The notes beneath the pieces are model-generated. The model had not been told where the DNA came from. It did not search any database and saw only the letters and a program-made list of their open reading frames with translations. Positions 9,334 through 17,251 of a stretch of DNA of 64,000 nt are shown in pieces. How positions within the stretch are numbered: the first letter of the stretch is position 1; every line of letters starts with the position of its first letter. The stretch is from positions 2,294,001 through 2,358,000 of the forward strand of contig JANSYK010000001.1 in NCBI GenBank assembly GCA_024742485.1. The letters are read 5' to 3'. Source of the stretch: Alphaproteobacteria bacterium. Lineage in GTDB: Bacteria; Pseudomonadota; Alphaproteobacteria; Rhizobiales; Rhizobiaceae. Both the position numbers and the translations under genes were made by a program.

Positions 9334-9825
9334 ATGCCGCGCACGATCTCCCTTTCGCAATTGCCGGACCTGGTCGGAACCGAACTCGGATTGTCCGACT
9401 GGATCACCGTCGATCAGACGATGATCGATCAGTTCGCCGATGCCACCCACGACCATCAGTTCATTCACGTCGACCCGGAACGAGCCAAGGCCGAAACGCC
9501 ATTTGGCGGTACCATCGCCCATGGCTTCCTGTCCCTGTCGCTCTTGTCCGCCATGAATTACAACTGCACGCCTAAGATCCGCGAACAGCAATTGGGCATC
9601 AATTACGGGTTTGACAAGATCCGTTTCATGGCGCCGGTCAAAAGCGGCGCCAAAGTGCGCGGCCGGTTTCACCTGGACGCGGTCCGCTTTCGCGGCAACA
9701 CCATGGTGCAGTTAACCTACAAGGTCACTGTTGAGATCGACGGCGAGACAAAGCCGGCGCTGACAGCCGAATGGCTGACCATTGCCCAGTTTGATCCGGA
9801 AGACCGCCCGAAAGACATCGACTAG
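9334..9825 (+). CDS. MaoC-like (R)-hydratase family protein, NodN-like
   Basis: A 163-residue single hot-dog protein of the MaoC dehydratase family. The signature text DQFADATHDHQFIHVDPERA at about residues 33-52 carries the catalytic Asp/His pair, followed by GGTIAHGFLSLSLLSAM. Members hydrate or dehydrate acyl-CoA thioesters; NodN-like members are common in rhizobia. It faces away from the cysH operon with 227 nt between them, and its 3' end faces the IclR gene. Whether it works with the neighbouring ABC/CoA-transferase island is inference from position only. Confidence 0.85.
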   Translation: MPRTISLSQLPDLVGTELGLSDWITVDQTMIDQFADATHDHQFIHVDPERAKAETPFGGTIAHGFLSLSLLSAMNYNCTPKIREQQLGINYGFDKIRFMAPVKSGAKVRGRFHLDAVRFRGNTMVQLTYKVTVEIDGETKPALTAEWLTIAQFDPEDRPKDID

Positions 9826-9836
9826 GGCAAATCAGG

Positions 9837-9867
9837 CTTTGACGGAATCGACAAAACTGAATTGCAC
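9837..9867 (+). repeat. Dispersed intergenic repeat, copy B
   Basis: Reads TTTGACGGAATCG then ACAAAACTGAATTGCAC; related to copies at 2724-2755, 33303-33333 and 37862-37892. It starts 11 nt after the MaoC-like stop codon, in the short gap before the convergent IclR gene. Confidence 0.5.
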
Positions 9868-9884
9868 TGTCGCCTGAAATCCCA

Positions 9885-10703
9885 TCACGGCACCCGAAGC
9901 TTTGCCCCTGTCTCCTCTCCCAGTCCCATGCGCTCGGAAATGAGCTTGGCGGTTGCCATGAGCTGCTCTCTGACCTCATCCATCGGTGTGTTATCGCTTA
10001 GCAGCGTGAGGTACGGCACGGCGATCGCGGCAATCGCATTGCCCTGCAGATCAAGAACCGGACAGCAGACATCCTTCATGCCGTCAACCCGATCACTATC
10101 GGTCAGTTCGAAACCATTGCGCCGGATCACCCGAAGTCGTTCATCCAGATCCTGGCGATCGGCATCCGACAGATTGGGATTGGCCGCCATGATCCAGTGA
10201 TCCGCCAGTTTTCGCTCCTGAAAGGCAAGAAGAACGCGTCCGGACGCGGTGCCCAGCAGACTGAAGTCGCCGGTCACCCGCACCGATATCATGACCGGCA
10301 GCGGACTGTCGGCCTGCGCAGCGCAGTAAAGGCGACCCGAACTGTAGATGCCGAGATGACAAGACTGATTGACCTGTTCGGCCAGATTGCGCATTTCCGG
10401 CAACGCCACTTCGAGCAGTCGTTTCGAAGGCGGCCAGTTATGCGCCAGATTGTGCAACCGCATGGTCAGGGAGAAACCGCCGTCGCTGTCGTTACGATGG
10501 ATGTAGCCGCGCTCTTCCAGACAGGTCAGCATACGAAACACTTCACTGGCCGACCGGCCCAGTTCGGACGCGATTTTCCGCTGTGAAACAGGTTTGGTCC
10601 TGGTCGCCAGCAATTCCAGAATATCGAGCCCTTTTTCCAGGGCGGGCGCGCTGTATTTCTTGGCGTCATCGCCTTTGGTCTTGCGGGCCGACCGGACGTT
10701 CAT
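9885..10703 (-). CDS. IclR family transcriptional regulator
   Basis: A 272-residue IclR regulator. The N-terminal winged helix-turn-helix spans about residues 20-80 (EKGLDILELLA, KIASELGRSASEVFRMLTCL, RGYIHR), and the rest is the IclR effector-binding domain (SCHLGIYSSG, GTASGRVLLAF, VCCPVLDLQGNAIAAIAVPY). It is the last gene on the minus strand of the ABC/amidohydrolase island and begins 33 nt after the amidohydrolase stop, so it is likely cotranscribed with or directly controls that island. The effector is unknown; IclR regulators here usually respond to the pathway substrate. Confidence 0.92.
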   Translation of the reverse strand: MNVRSARKTKGDDAKKYSAPALEKGLDILELLATRTKPVSQRKIASELGRSASEVFRMLTCLEERGYIHRNDSDGGFSLTMRLHNLAHNWPPSKRLLEVALPEMRNLAEQVNQSCHLGIYSSGRLYCAAQADSPLPVMISVRVTGDFSLLGTASGRVLLAFQERKLADHWIMAANPNLSDADRQDLDERLRVIRRNGFELTDSDRVDGMKDVCCPVLDLQGNAIAAIAVPYLTLLSDNTPMDEVREQLMATAKLISERMGLGEETGAKLRVP

Positions 10704-10735
10704 ATCAACGCGTTTCCTGTTTCGCTGGACTGAAA

Positions 10736-11659
10736 CTATACGGGCAAGCGATAGATGTTGACAGCATTTTCAGCAAACATCGCGTCGCGCTCATTCTGGC
10801 TGAATCCCCTGGTGATCGACAAAAAGGCCGACCAGACCGCATCCATCGAGCTGAACATGGAATCGGTCGGAAAATTCGACGCAAAACAGACCCTGTCGGT
10901 CCCGAAGATATCGATCGTGTCGAGGACATAGGGCCTGATCAGGTCTTCGGTCCAATCCTCGATCGTATTCCCGTGGCCGGAAATCTTGGCAAAGACATTG
11001 TCCTCATCGGCAAGGATTCGCAAACCCGAACGCCAATATTCACGCCCCTCCGGCGAGTGATCGTGGGGCATGCCGGTATGTTCCAGAATGATCTTCGTTT
11101 CCGGGTGCTTGCGCGCCAGCTTTGCCGCACGCTCCATGTGGTTCGAAAAACACATCAGGTCAAAATCCAGACCATATTTCTTCAGCAGGCCGAATTTTTC
11201 GATCCAGGCGGCATTTTCCATGAAATCTTCTTCCGCCCAGCACAAGGCGGGGTTGTCGGGCAGGTGGTTGAGCATGTGGCGAATGCCGCGCGTGTTGGCA
11301 TGGGCTGCATGGCCTTCCAGCACAGCCTCGACATTGTCATCGGCGAAATTGGCAAAACCGACAATGCCCAGCGGCCGTCCGCCGAGGGCGTTGCTGTCGA
11401 CGAGATTTTGCAGCCAACGTGTTTCGCCAACCGGGTCGGAGGGATCCCACTCGGCCTGAATATGAACAAAACCCTCGATTTCGTAGCCCTGCGCATCCTC
11501 CAGATAATGATCGTAGAGATAGGTTCTGGACAGAGAGTCCGTGCCTGAAAGACCGCCCTCTTCCGCCTTCTGATCGGTTAGCCAGGGATAATAATTGTTC
11601 TCCAGATCCCACCAGTGAATGTGGGCATCGATGATTTTCTGGTCCGATTTTGTTCCCAT
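10736..11659 (-). CDS. Amidohydrolase (COG3618-type lactonase-like)
   Basis: A 307-residue metal-dependent hydrolase of the amidohydrolase superfamily. DAHIHWWDLENNYYPWL near the N-terminus is the typical start of the COG3618 group, which contains L-fuconolactonase, L-rhamnonolactonase and 2-pyrone-4,6-dicarboxylate lactonase. Further motifs: EGFVHIQAEWD, RGIRHML, ILEHTGMPHD (metal/proton-relay histidine) and CFASNFPTD near the end. ATG 11659 (MGTKSDQK) is chosen because GGAGAC precedes it. It lies 10 nt after the permease stop and so in the transporter operon. Function as a sugar-lactone hydrolase is inferred from the family and the sugar-type transporter; the substrate is unknown. Confidence 0.82.
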   Translation of the reverse strand: MGTKSDQKIIDAHIHWWDLENNYYPWLTDQKAEEGGLSGTDSLSRTYLYDHYLEDAQGYEIEGFVHIQAEWDPSDPVGETRWLQNLVDSNALGGRPLGIVGFANFADDNVEAVLEGHAAHANTRGIRHMLNHLPDNPALCWAEEDFMENAAWIEKFGLLKKYGLDFDLMCFSNHMERAAKLARKHPETKIILEHTGMPHDHSPEGREYWRSGLRILADEDNVFAKISGHGNTIEDWTEDLIRPYVLDTIDIFGTDRVCFASNFPTDSMFSSMDAVWSAFLSITRGFSQNERDAMFAENAVNIYRLPV

Positions 11660-11669
11660 GATCCGTCTC

Positions 11670-12623
11670 CTAAATCTCGGCGCGCAGATGCGCCTGTCGC
11701 CCGTACACGGCCACCACAGCGACAATCAAGGCCCCCAGCGCCGCCTGAACGATCGACTGATCGAGACCGAAACCGATCAGCAAGGTATTGAGTTGTGTCA
11801 GCGCCAGTGCACCGGCTACCGTGCCCAAAATGCCGCCTCGACCACCTGAAAGCGCGGTGCCGCCAATGACAGCCGCCGCCACCGTCTGAAACAGATAGGG
11901 CCGGCCTGCATCGGCAAATGCCGCACCCGAGAAGCCCAACAGCAAGATCCCGGTGAGCGCTGCCAAAAGAGACGACACGGAAAAACAGAAAATCCAGATC
12001 TGCAGTGGTTTGGCCAGAATATAGGGAGCGGCTGTGGGGTTGCTGCCGAGCGCAAAAATCTGCCGGCCCAGCACCGTGCGGTTCTCGAACAGGATGAGGA
12101 AAGCCACCAGGGCAAGGGTAGCCGGGACAAGCCAGGGGGTCGGAATGGGCCCGATCGACTGTCCGATCGAAACGAAATTGTTGATATAGTCCGGCGCGCT
12201 CCCCGAGGGATATCCGCTGGTCCACAGCAACACGGCGCCCAGCAGCGCGGTACCCGTACCCAGCGTGATGATCAGCGGGTGTACCCGCAGGATCGATGAC
12301 AGGCCGCCATTGATCGCGCCGAACACAAGGCTGAGCAGTACCACCACGATCATCGCCTGCCAGAACGGCATGCCGTCTGCCGAAAGCTGCGCAACGGTCA
12401 CATTGGCAAATCCGATAACAAACGGCAGTGAAAGATCGATACCACCAATCAGCATGACAAGGGTCTGCCCGGCTGATGCGATGATGAGAAAGGATGCCAG
12501 GACCAGCATTGCCCGGATCGAAAACACGCTCGTATAACCATTGATTGTCAGGGCGCCTATCACGAAGATGATGGCAACCATCGCAAAGGCCGGGAGCGAT
12601 TTGCTTTGGAGAAGGTCACGCAT
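11670..12623 (-). CDS. RbsC-type ABC transporter permease (second permease)
   Basis: A 317-residue, strongly hydrophobic protein of the branched-chain/ribose-type permease family (BPD_transp_2), with about eight to ten membrane segments and the cytoplasmic-loop text IGGIDLSLPFVIGF and FALGSNPTAAPYILAKPLQI. The region GGTALSGGRGGILGTVAGA is the conserved ATPase-contact loop. Its start overlaps the upstream permease stop by 8 nt, so the two permeases are translationally coupled and probably form a heterodimer in the membrane. Confidence 0.88.
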   Translation of the reverse strand: MRDLLQSKSLPAFAMVAIIFVIGALTINGYTSVFSIRAMLVLASFLIIASAGQTLVMLIGGIDLSLPFVIGFANVTVAQLSADGMPFWQAMIVVVLLSLVFGAINGGLSSILRVHPLIITLGTGTALLGAVLLWTSGYPSGSAPDYINNFVSIGQSIGPIPTPWLVPATLALVAFLILFENRTVLGRQIFALGSNPTAAPYILAKPLQIWIFCFSVSSLLAALTGILLLGFSGAAFADAGRPYLFQTVAAAVIGGTALSGGRGGILGTVAGALALTQLNTLLIGFGLDQSIVQAALGALIVAVVAVYGRQAHLRAEI

Positions 12624-13575
12624 TGGCGTCTCTTTTCCTCAAACGAAAATAGTCTGAAATCCGGTCCGAATTGAGCGACACCGCGATCACCAGAACAAGG
12701 CCGTAAGTGATCTGCAGGAAGAAGGATGACACGTTGAAATGCGTGATCAGGTTCTGCAGCAGGAAAATGTCGATGGCGCCCAGCGTCGCACCGGCCATAC
12801 CGCCCTTGCCTCCAGCCAGACTGACCCCGCCCAGCGCCGCCGCGGCGATCGCCAGCAACGTATAGTTCGGCCCGACCTGCGCATCGGCCGAGCCCAACAG
12901 GGCCGTCAGGGAAATGGCCGCAACGGCCGCAATGAAGCCGGCGATGATGTAGGCCAGAAAGCGCACCAGTTCGACATTGATGCCGGCGGAATAGGCGGCC
13001 CGGTCATCGCCGCCGATGGTCACGATCAGGCCGTGCAACGGCGTCCGTTTGATCATCAGCCAGACCGCCGCAACGCCGAGAAGCGGGAGGATAGAAAGGT
13101 TTTCCGACAGCATGTTCAGCCATTTGGGGGTCGGGCCGATCGGCGACGGCAGGATCCAAGTCGCAAGGCCCGCCAGCACAAGGTAGGATCCCAAGGTCGC
13201 GACAATCGGCTGAATGCGCAGATAGACAGCCAGAAATCCATTGATCGCGCCAATGGCGACACCGATCACAAGCGCCGCCGGGATGATGACCAGCGGACTT
13301 TCAAAGCCCAGATCCAGAATCAGGGTCTTGACCAAAATGACATTGATGAATCCGATCAGCGGCCCGACAGACAGGTCGATCCCCTCGCGACCGGCCAGAA
13401 TCACCGGTGTCGCCGCACAGGCCGCCAGAACGAGCGGGACGATCAACCCGAGCGTAATGCCGATATTGGCAGGCGAAAACCGGCCCGGCGTGATCAGGAC
13501 CGTTGCAATGATCAGCACGACGAACAGAAAGGTGGCGAAACGTGCGTCGGCGAGGCTGGCGGTCAATCTCCTCAT
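12616..13575 (-). CDS. RbsC-type ABC transporter permease (first permease)
   Basis: A 319-residue member of the same permease family. Visible motifs are GREGIDLSVGPLIGFINVIL, VTIGGDDRAAYSAGINVELV and GGVSLAGGKGGMAGATLGA. Start ATG 13575 (MRRLTASLADARF) places the first membrane segment about 12 residues in, as usual; the open frame continues to 13683 and upstream starts with an extra 36 residues cannot be excluded because no strong ribosome site marks either. There are 148 nt between this start and the upstream ATPase gene, the largest gap inside the transporter operon. Confidence 0.85.
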   Translation of the reverse strand: MRRLTASLADARFATFLFVVLIIATVLITPGRFSPANIGITLGLIVPLVLAACAATPVILAGREGIDLSVGPLIGFINVILVKTLILDLGFESPLVIIPAALVIGVAIGAINGFLAVYLRIQPIVATLGSYLVLAGLATWILPSPIGPTPKWLNMLSENLSILPLLGVAAVWLMIKRTPLHGLIVTIGGDDRAAYSAGINVELVRFLAYIIAGFIAAVAAISLTALLGSADAQVGPNYTLLAIAAAALGGVSLAGGKGGMAGATLGAIDIFLLQNLITHFNVSSFFLQITYGLVLVIAVSLNSDRISDYFRLRKRDANA

Positions 13576-13723
13576 GGGGCCATCCGGGCACAGACGCACG
13601 AAAACCTGACACGTTTCCTGCCGCAGGTGTGTTTGTCCGGACAGGCGGTTCCGTCTGTTGGGTGCCATACATCCGCCCAACACACACCGTGCCTGTCAAC
13701 GAGGGCCAATTTGGAGAACTCGA

Positions 13724-14494
13724 TCACTGTTGCGTTCCTTCGGCTGTGTCCAACTGGCCGAACATGGCCGCCATCACGCTGTCGAGGGTCATGTCCTTTC
13801 GATCGATACGGGCGGAAACTCCATTGTCCCTGAACACGATCACGCGATCACACAATTCGAGGATCTCTTCCAATTCGGTGGACAGAATCACCAGGGTCAC
13901 GCCCCGCTCGGTAACGGCCCGGCGAAGATACGCGTAGAGCGCCTTGCGGGTCTGAATGTCGACACCGCGTGTCGGGTCGTTCAACAGCATGACTCTGGGG
14001 TGTCGCGCCATGGATCGGGCCAGCAGCACCTTTTGCTGATTGCCGCCGGACAGGCGGTTGATGTGCATTCCGGTGGAGGCATAGGTCATCGACAATTCAT
14101 CGCGATAGACGTCGAGGGCCGATCGGGCCTTGCCCGGTTTGAGCCAACCGCCCTTGGAAAACCCGGCCAGATTGCCCAGCGTGAAATTGTCCAACACGCT
14201 CAAACCGGGAAAGATGCCATTGCGTTTGCGGTCGGCGGGCAGATAGCCCACCTTCGCCCGGGCCGCCGCCGACAGGGAAGTAATTTCCTGTGGTCCCCGG
14301 TCGGTATGCGCCAAGACACGACCGGCCACCGGTGCCCGTTTTCCGGCGAGAACTTCAAGGAACTGCGCCTGTCCATGCCCGTCCAATCCCGCCAGGCCCA
14401 CGATTTCCTGTTTTTTGACCTGTTCGGAAATAATCTCCGATCCGGGCGCGAGCTGCAGATCCTCTGCGCCGAGCACTGTCTGCATTTCAGACAT
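13724..14494 (-). CDS. ABC transporter ATPase, C-terminal half of a split RbsA-type protein
   Basis: A 256-residue ATPase corresponding to only the second half of an RbsA/MglA-type protein (normally about 500 residues with two ABC domains). The Walker A region is GLAGLDGHGQ, lacking the GKS/T as is common for the second domain. The signature LSGGNQQKV is intact. Walker B reads MLLNDPTRGVD, with Asn and Asp where Asp and Glu normally stand, so this half should not hydrolyse ATP by itself. It overlaps the N-terminal-half gene by 8 nt in another frame, so this is two genes and two proteins unless translation slips. Confidence 0.88.
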   Translation of the reverse strand: MSEMQTVLGAEDLQLAPGSEIISEQVKKQEIVGLAGLDGHGQAQFLEVLAGKRAPVAGRVLAHTDRGPQEITSLSAAARAKVGYLPADRKRNGIFPGLSVLDNFTLGNLAGFSKGGWLKPGKARSALDVYRDELSMTYASTGMHINRLSGGNQQKVLLARSMARHPRVMLLNDPTRGVDIQTRKALYAYLRRAVTERGVTLVILSTELEEILELCDRVIVFRDNGVSARIDRKDMTLDSVMAAMFGQLDTAEGTQQ

Positions 14495-15224
14495 CGAGAC
14501 CCTCCTGCGTCAGATGGGCAAGCAATGTCTGCGGATTGATATCATCGCCTGAAAGATTTGCCGTGTTCCGGCCATTGTGCATCACATAAACGACGTCCGA
14601 CAATTCGAGAATTTCCGGCATCCGGTGCGACACGAAAGCCACCGCGCCACCACCGGCGCTGAAGGTACGAATGGCCGAAAACAGCCGGTCACGATCAGCA
14701 AGATCGAGTGCGGCGGTTGCTTCATCAAGAATCAGCAGGCGCGGCTGACGTGCGAAACCACGGGCTATGACCACAATCTGCTGCTCATGCAGTTCCAGAT
14801 CGCCGGCAAGAGCGTCAAGGTCGACACGGCGGTCGGTCAGTCGAGACAGCTGTCCGTCCGCAAATTCCCGTTTTTCCGCCTGGCTTCGATGATGTCGAAA
14901 CAGGCCGTCATGCCCCAGCAGCACGTTGTCCATGACCGTGCGGTTGGGAACAATGAGGATTTCCTGCAGCACGATCGTAATGCCGAGCTTCAACATGCCG
15001 GCCGGGGTCCAGTTGGAAACCGACTTGCCGTCCAGGAAAACCTGGCCGCTGTCTGGCGGAATAATGCCCGCCAGAGCCTTGACCAGTGTGCTTTTGCCGG
15101 ACCCGTTTTCACCCAGGATCGTATAGACCTGTCCCGGCGATATCTCGATCGAAACCTCCTGCAAGGCTCGGGTTTCACCGAAACTCTTGGACAATTCATG
15201 TGTGGTCAGAAGCGGAGCAGTCAC
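14487..15224 (-). CDS. ABC transporter ATPase, N-terminal half of a split RbsA-type protein
   Basis: A 245-residue ATPase matching the first ABC domain of RbsA-type proteins. Walker A GENGSGKST is near residue 40, Walker B LLILDEATAALD and the H-loop VSHR are intact, but the signature reads LELHEQQ instead of LSxGQQQ. With the next gene (intact LSGGNQQ, broken Walker motifs) it could make one complete composite ATP site. GTG 15224 is chosen as start (VTAPLLTTHELSKSFG) because the open frame upstream runs through a terminator hairpin at 15280-15306. No strong ribosome site is visible. Confidence 0.85.
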   Translation of the reverse strand: MTAPLLTTHELSKSFGETRALQEVSIEISPGQVYTILGENGSGKSTLVKALAGIIPPDSGQVFLDGKSVSNWTPAGMLKLGITIVLQEILIVPNRTVMDNVLLGHDGLFRHHRSQAEKREFADGQLSRLTDRRVDLDALAGDLELHEQQIVVIARGFARQPRLLILDEATAALDLADRDRLFSAIRTFSAGGGAVAFVSHRMPEILELSDVVYVMHNGRNTANLSGDDINPQTLLAHLTQEGLDV

Positions 15225-15279
15225 GTTGCGAGCCTGGCTTCGGGTAAATGGCGCTTGGATTGTATCAATTGAAGATCGG

Positions 15280-15306
15280 AAAAAGAACGCCGGCAAGCCG
15301 GCGTTC
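15280..15306 (-). terminator. Rho-independent terminator after the sugar-binding protein gene
   Basis: On the minus strand GAACGCCGGC, two bases, GCCGGCGTTC, then five T. A perfect 10-bp stem with a T run, 24 nt past the stop of the binding-protein gene and upstream of the ATPase start. It would give high binding-protein expression with partial read-through into the importer genes, a familiar arrangement in ABC operons. Confidence 0.85.
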
Positions 15307-15330
15307 CTGTCATCCGGGAGACCTGAGCGC

Positions 15331-16512
15331 TTATTTGCACGCCTGAGGGATCTTGGAATAGTCCCAGCCGGGAGCCGGCTTGTCGCTGCCGAAATAGGCC
15401 TGCATGACTGCCGGCGGCACCGGATCGGTCGGCGACACCGGGAAGATCTCTGAGGAGTCCGGCTTCATGCAATCCGCATACCAGGCGTCGAAATCCGCCA
15501 TTTCAACCGACGGCACAGGGATCATGATGGTGCTCAGCACGGGGGCCTGACCATCCAGCACACGACTGGCCGTGCGAAACATGGATTGTCCGATCCAGCT
15601 CGGCAAAACCGCCCCGCCGGTGAATTTGAACTCATCCGGATTGGTTTTCCAATATCCGAGTGCATCTCCTGTCACGGATCCGGTGACAACGGGAAGCGGC
15701 CGACCGGCCTGCTTGAAAGCCTCTGCCACAACACGCGTTTCGGAACCGGTGGTCCAGACACCGTCAATCGGCGCAGGGTGTGTGGCAAGGGTCTGGAGAA
15801 TGACGGATTTCGTCACGCTTGGTGTCCAGTTGCCATTGACCATGCGGACAACCTTGATGCCGGGGTGTTTTTTGAAGGCTTCCTGGGCACCGGCCCGTTG
15901 CTGATCCACAATCGATACGCCGGCAATTCCCTCGACCATGACGACATTGCCCTTGCCATCAAGTGCTTTGGCAAGGTTGTCGGCCATGTTGTAACCCCAT
16001 TTGTAATAGTTGGAGTCAACATTGATGGCCTTTTCACTGCTCACCGCGGCCGCACCGGTTACCACCGGGATACCGGCATCGACGGCTGCTTCAATGGCGG
16101 CATTGAGACCAGTCCCGGATCCCGGAACGGTGGTGATGATGTCGCATTCCTTTTCGATGAAACTGCGAATATGCGAAATCTGGATACCGGCATCGCCATT
16201 GGAATCCGACATTTCGAAACTCGACACCACCCCCTCGTCCTGCAGTCCCTCGACAAGCCGCTTCAGTTCATTGGTCAGGGCTACACGCCATGGATTGCCC
16301 TGGTAGCTTTCCGAATGGCACCATTTCCATGGCCGCTCCGGCGCAGTGTAACCGTCAAGCGGCGATTTCGCGACAACAGTGTCAGAGTTCTCATACTCCC
16401 CCTGAAGGGCTTCCGGCAGCGTTTTCTTGGTCTCCTCGACCGTTGCCGCAGACGCCACTCCCAAGGACATCGCAACTGCCGAAACCGTAAGGGCTATGGT
16501 TGATAGTCTCAT
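15331..16512 (-). CDS. Sugar-type ABC transporter substrate-binding protein
   Basis: A 393-residue periplasmic binding protein of the type I (ribose/galactose-binding-like) fold. A signal peptide MRLSTIALTVSAVAMSLGVA ends near residue 22. Text such as GSGTGLNAAIEAAVDAGIPVV and GVWTTGSETRVVAEAFKQAG is typical of the fold. It is longer than classical RbsB (about 300), with additional segments near both ends and five cysteine residues or so, closer to the uncharacterised 380-400 residue group. ATG 16512 is chosen: GGAGG is 5 nt upstream, while the adjacent ATG 16515 is too close. The ligand cannot be told from sequence. Confidence 0.88.
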   Translation of the reverse strand: MRLSTIALTVSAVAMSLGVASAATVEETKKTLPEALQGEYENSDTVVAKSPLDGYTAPERPWKWCHSESYQGNPWRVALTNELKRLVEGLQDEGVVSSFEMSDSNGDAGIQISHIRSFIEKECDIITTVPGSGTGLNAAIEAAVDAGIPVVTGAAAVSSEKAINVDSNYYKWGYNMADNLAKALDGKGNVVMVEGIAGVSIVDQQRAGAQEAFKKHPGIKVVRMVNGNWTPSVTKSVILQTLATHPAPIDGVWTTGSETRVVAEAFKQAGRPLPVVTGSVTGDALGYWKTNPDEFKFTGGAVLPSWIGQSMFRTASRVLDGQAPVLSTIMIPVPSVEMADFDAWYADCMKPDSSEIFPVSPTDPVPPAVMQAYFGSDKPAPGWDYSKIPQACK

Positions 16513-16545
16513 CATTTCCTCCACTGATATCATTGACGTTCGTAA

Positions 16546-17001
16546 TCAGCTGCTGTCAGCAGCCTTCATTTGCACCAGGTAGATGTGCTCGCAGTACAGC
16601 ACCGTCGCACCTTCCTGGTTGACGACGGTCGTGCCCTCGATAACCCGGCCAAAATTCTCTCGTTTTTCGTCGGGGAATGCTTTGATGATTTCCACTTCGG
16701 TATGGATCGTGTCGCCAATAAACACCGGTTTGACGAAACGCAGCCGGTCGTAGCCAAGGCTGAAAGCCACCGGATTGATGACGGTTGCGGTCAGACCGAC
16801 ACCAATGGTGAATATCATCGTTCCGTGGGCAACCCTTTGCCCGAACTCCTGATCCGTGCACCATTCGGCATCCATGTGATGGGGAAAGAAATCACCACTG
16901 TGACCGGCATGAACAACAATGTCCGCCTCTGTGATGGTGCGTCCGAAGGTCTTGCGCTTTGCGCCTATTTCGTAATCTTCGAAATATTGTTCGATGATCA
17001 T
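16546..17001 (-). CDS. MaoC family dehydratase
   Basis: A 151-residue hot-dog hydratase. Early text [21 protein letters not shown] is typical of the MaoC group, with the catalytic region [20 protein letters not shown] (Asp/His at about 37-43) and [14 protein letters not shown]. It lies immediately upstream of the binding-protein gene on the minus strand, 33 nt away, and is the first gene of the island operon. With the divergent CoA-transferase it suggests that the imported compound is processed as a CoA thioester. Confidence 0.88.
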   Translation of the reverse strand: MIIEQYFEDYEIGAKRKTFGRTITEADIVVHAGHSGDFFPHHMDAEWCTDQEFGQRVAHGTMIFTIGVGLTATVINPVAFSLGYDRLRFVKPVFIGDTIHTEVEIIKAFPDEKRENFGRVIEGTTVVNQEGATVLYCEHIYLVQMKAADSS

Positions 17002-17064
17002 TTATTCGGCGCCCCTCATTAAAACCCATCCGGCCAACGCTCCGGACTATAGGGCACATAATTC

Positions 17065-17096
17065 CATTTGTAAAATTTCATTTTTGCATTTAAAAT
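17065..17096. promoter_or_regulatory. AT-rich direct repeats in the divergent promoter region
   Basis: CATTTGTAAAAT (17065-17076) and CATTTAAAAT (17087-17096) recur 22 bp apart in an AT-rich patch between the divergent MaoC and CoA-transferase genes. Two-helical-turn spacing would suit a dimeric regulator such as the island's IclR protein. The assignment is tentative. Confidence 0.3.
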
Positions 17097-17251
17097 ATTC
17101 CAATGAAGCTCGATGGCCGCAAAACCCGTTTGGAATGGGCGGTTTCGAGCCCATTGGTCGCTGACCGAGCCTGACCAAAAGCGCCAGATGACGGCGATGT
17201 GGCAGTCCGGCGGGCGGCGATCGGCCCCTCAATGTTCAGGAGCTCATCCCC

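Noticed and set aside
10583-11548. Open frame of 321 codons antisense to the amidohydrolase
   Set aside because: The minus-strand protein has clear metal-binding motifs; the plus-strand frame has none.
12739-13833. Open frame of 364 codons on the plus strand
   Set aside because: Antisense of the permease genes, with a composition rich in Gln, Asp and Arg typical of shadow frames.
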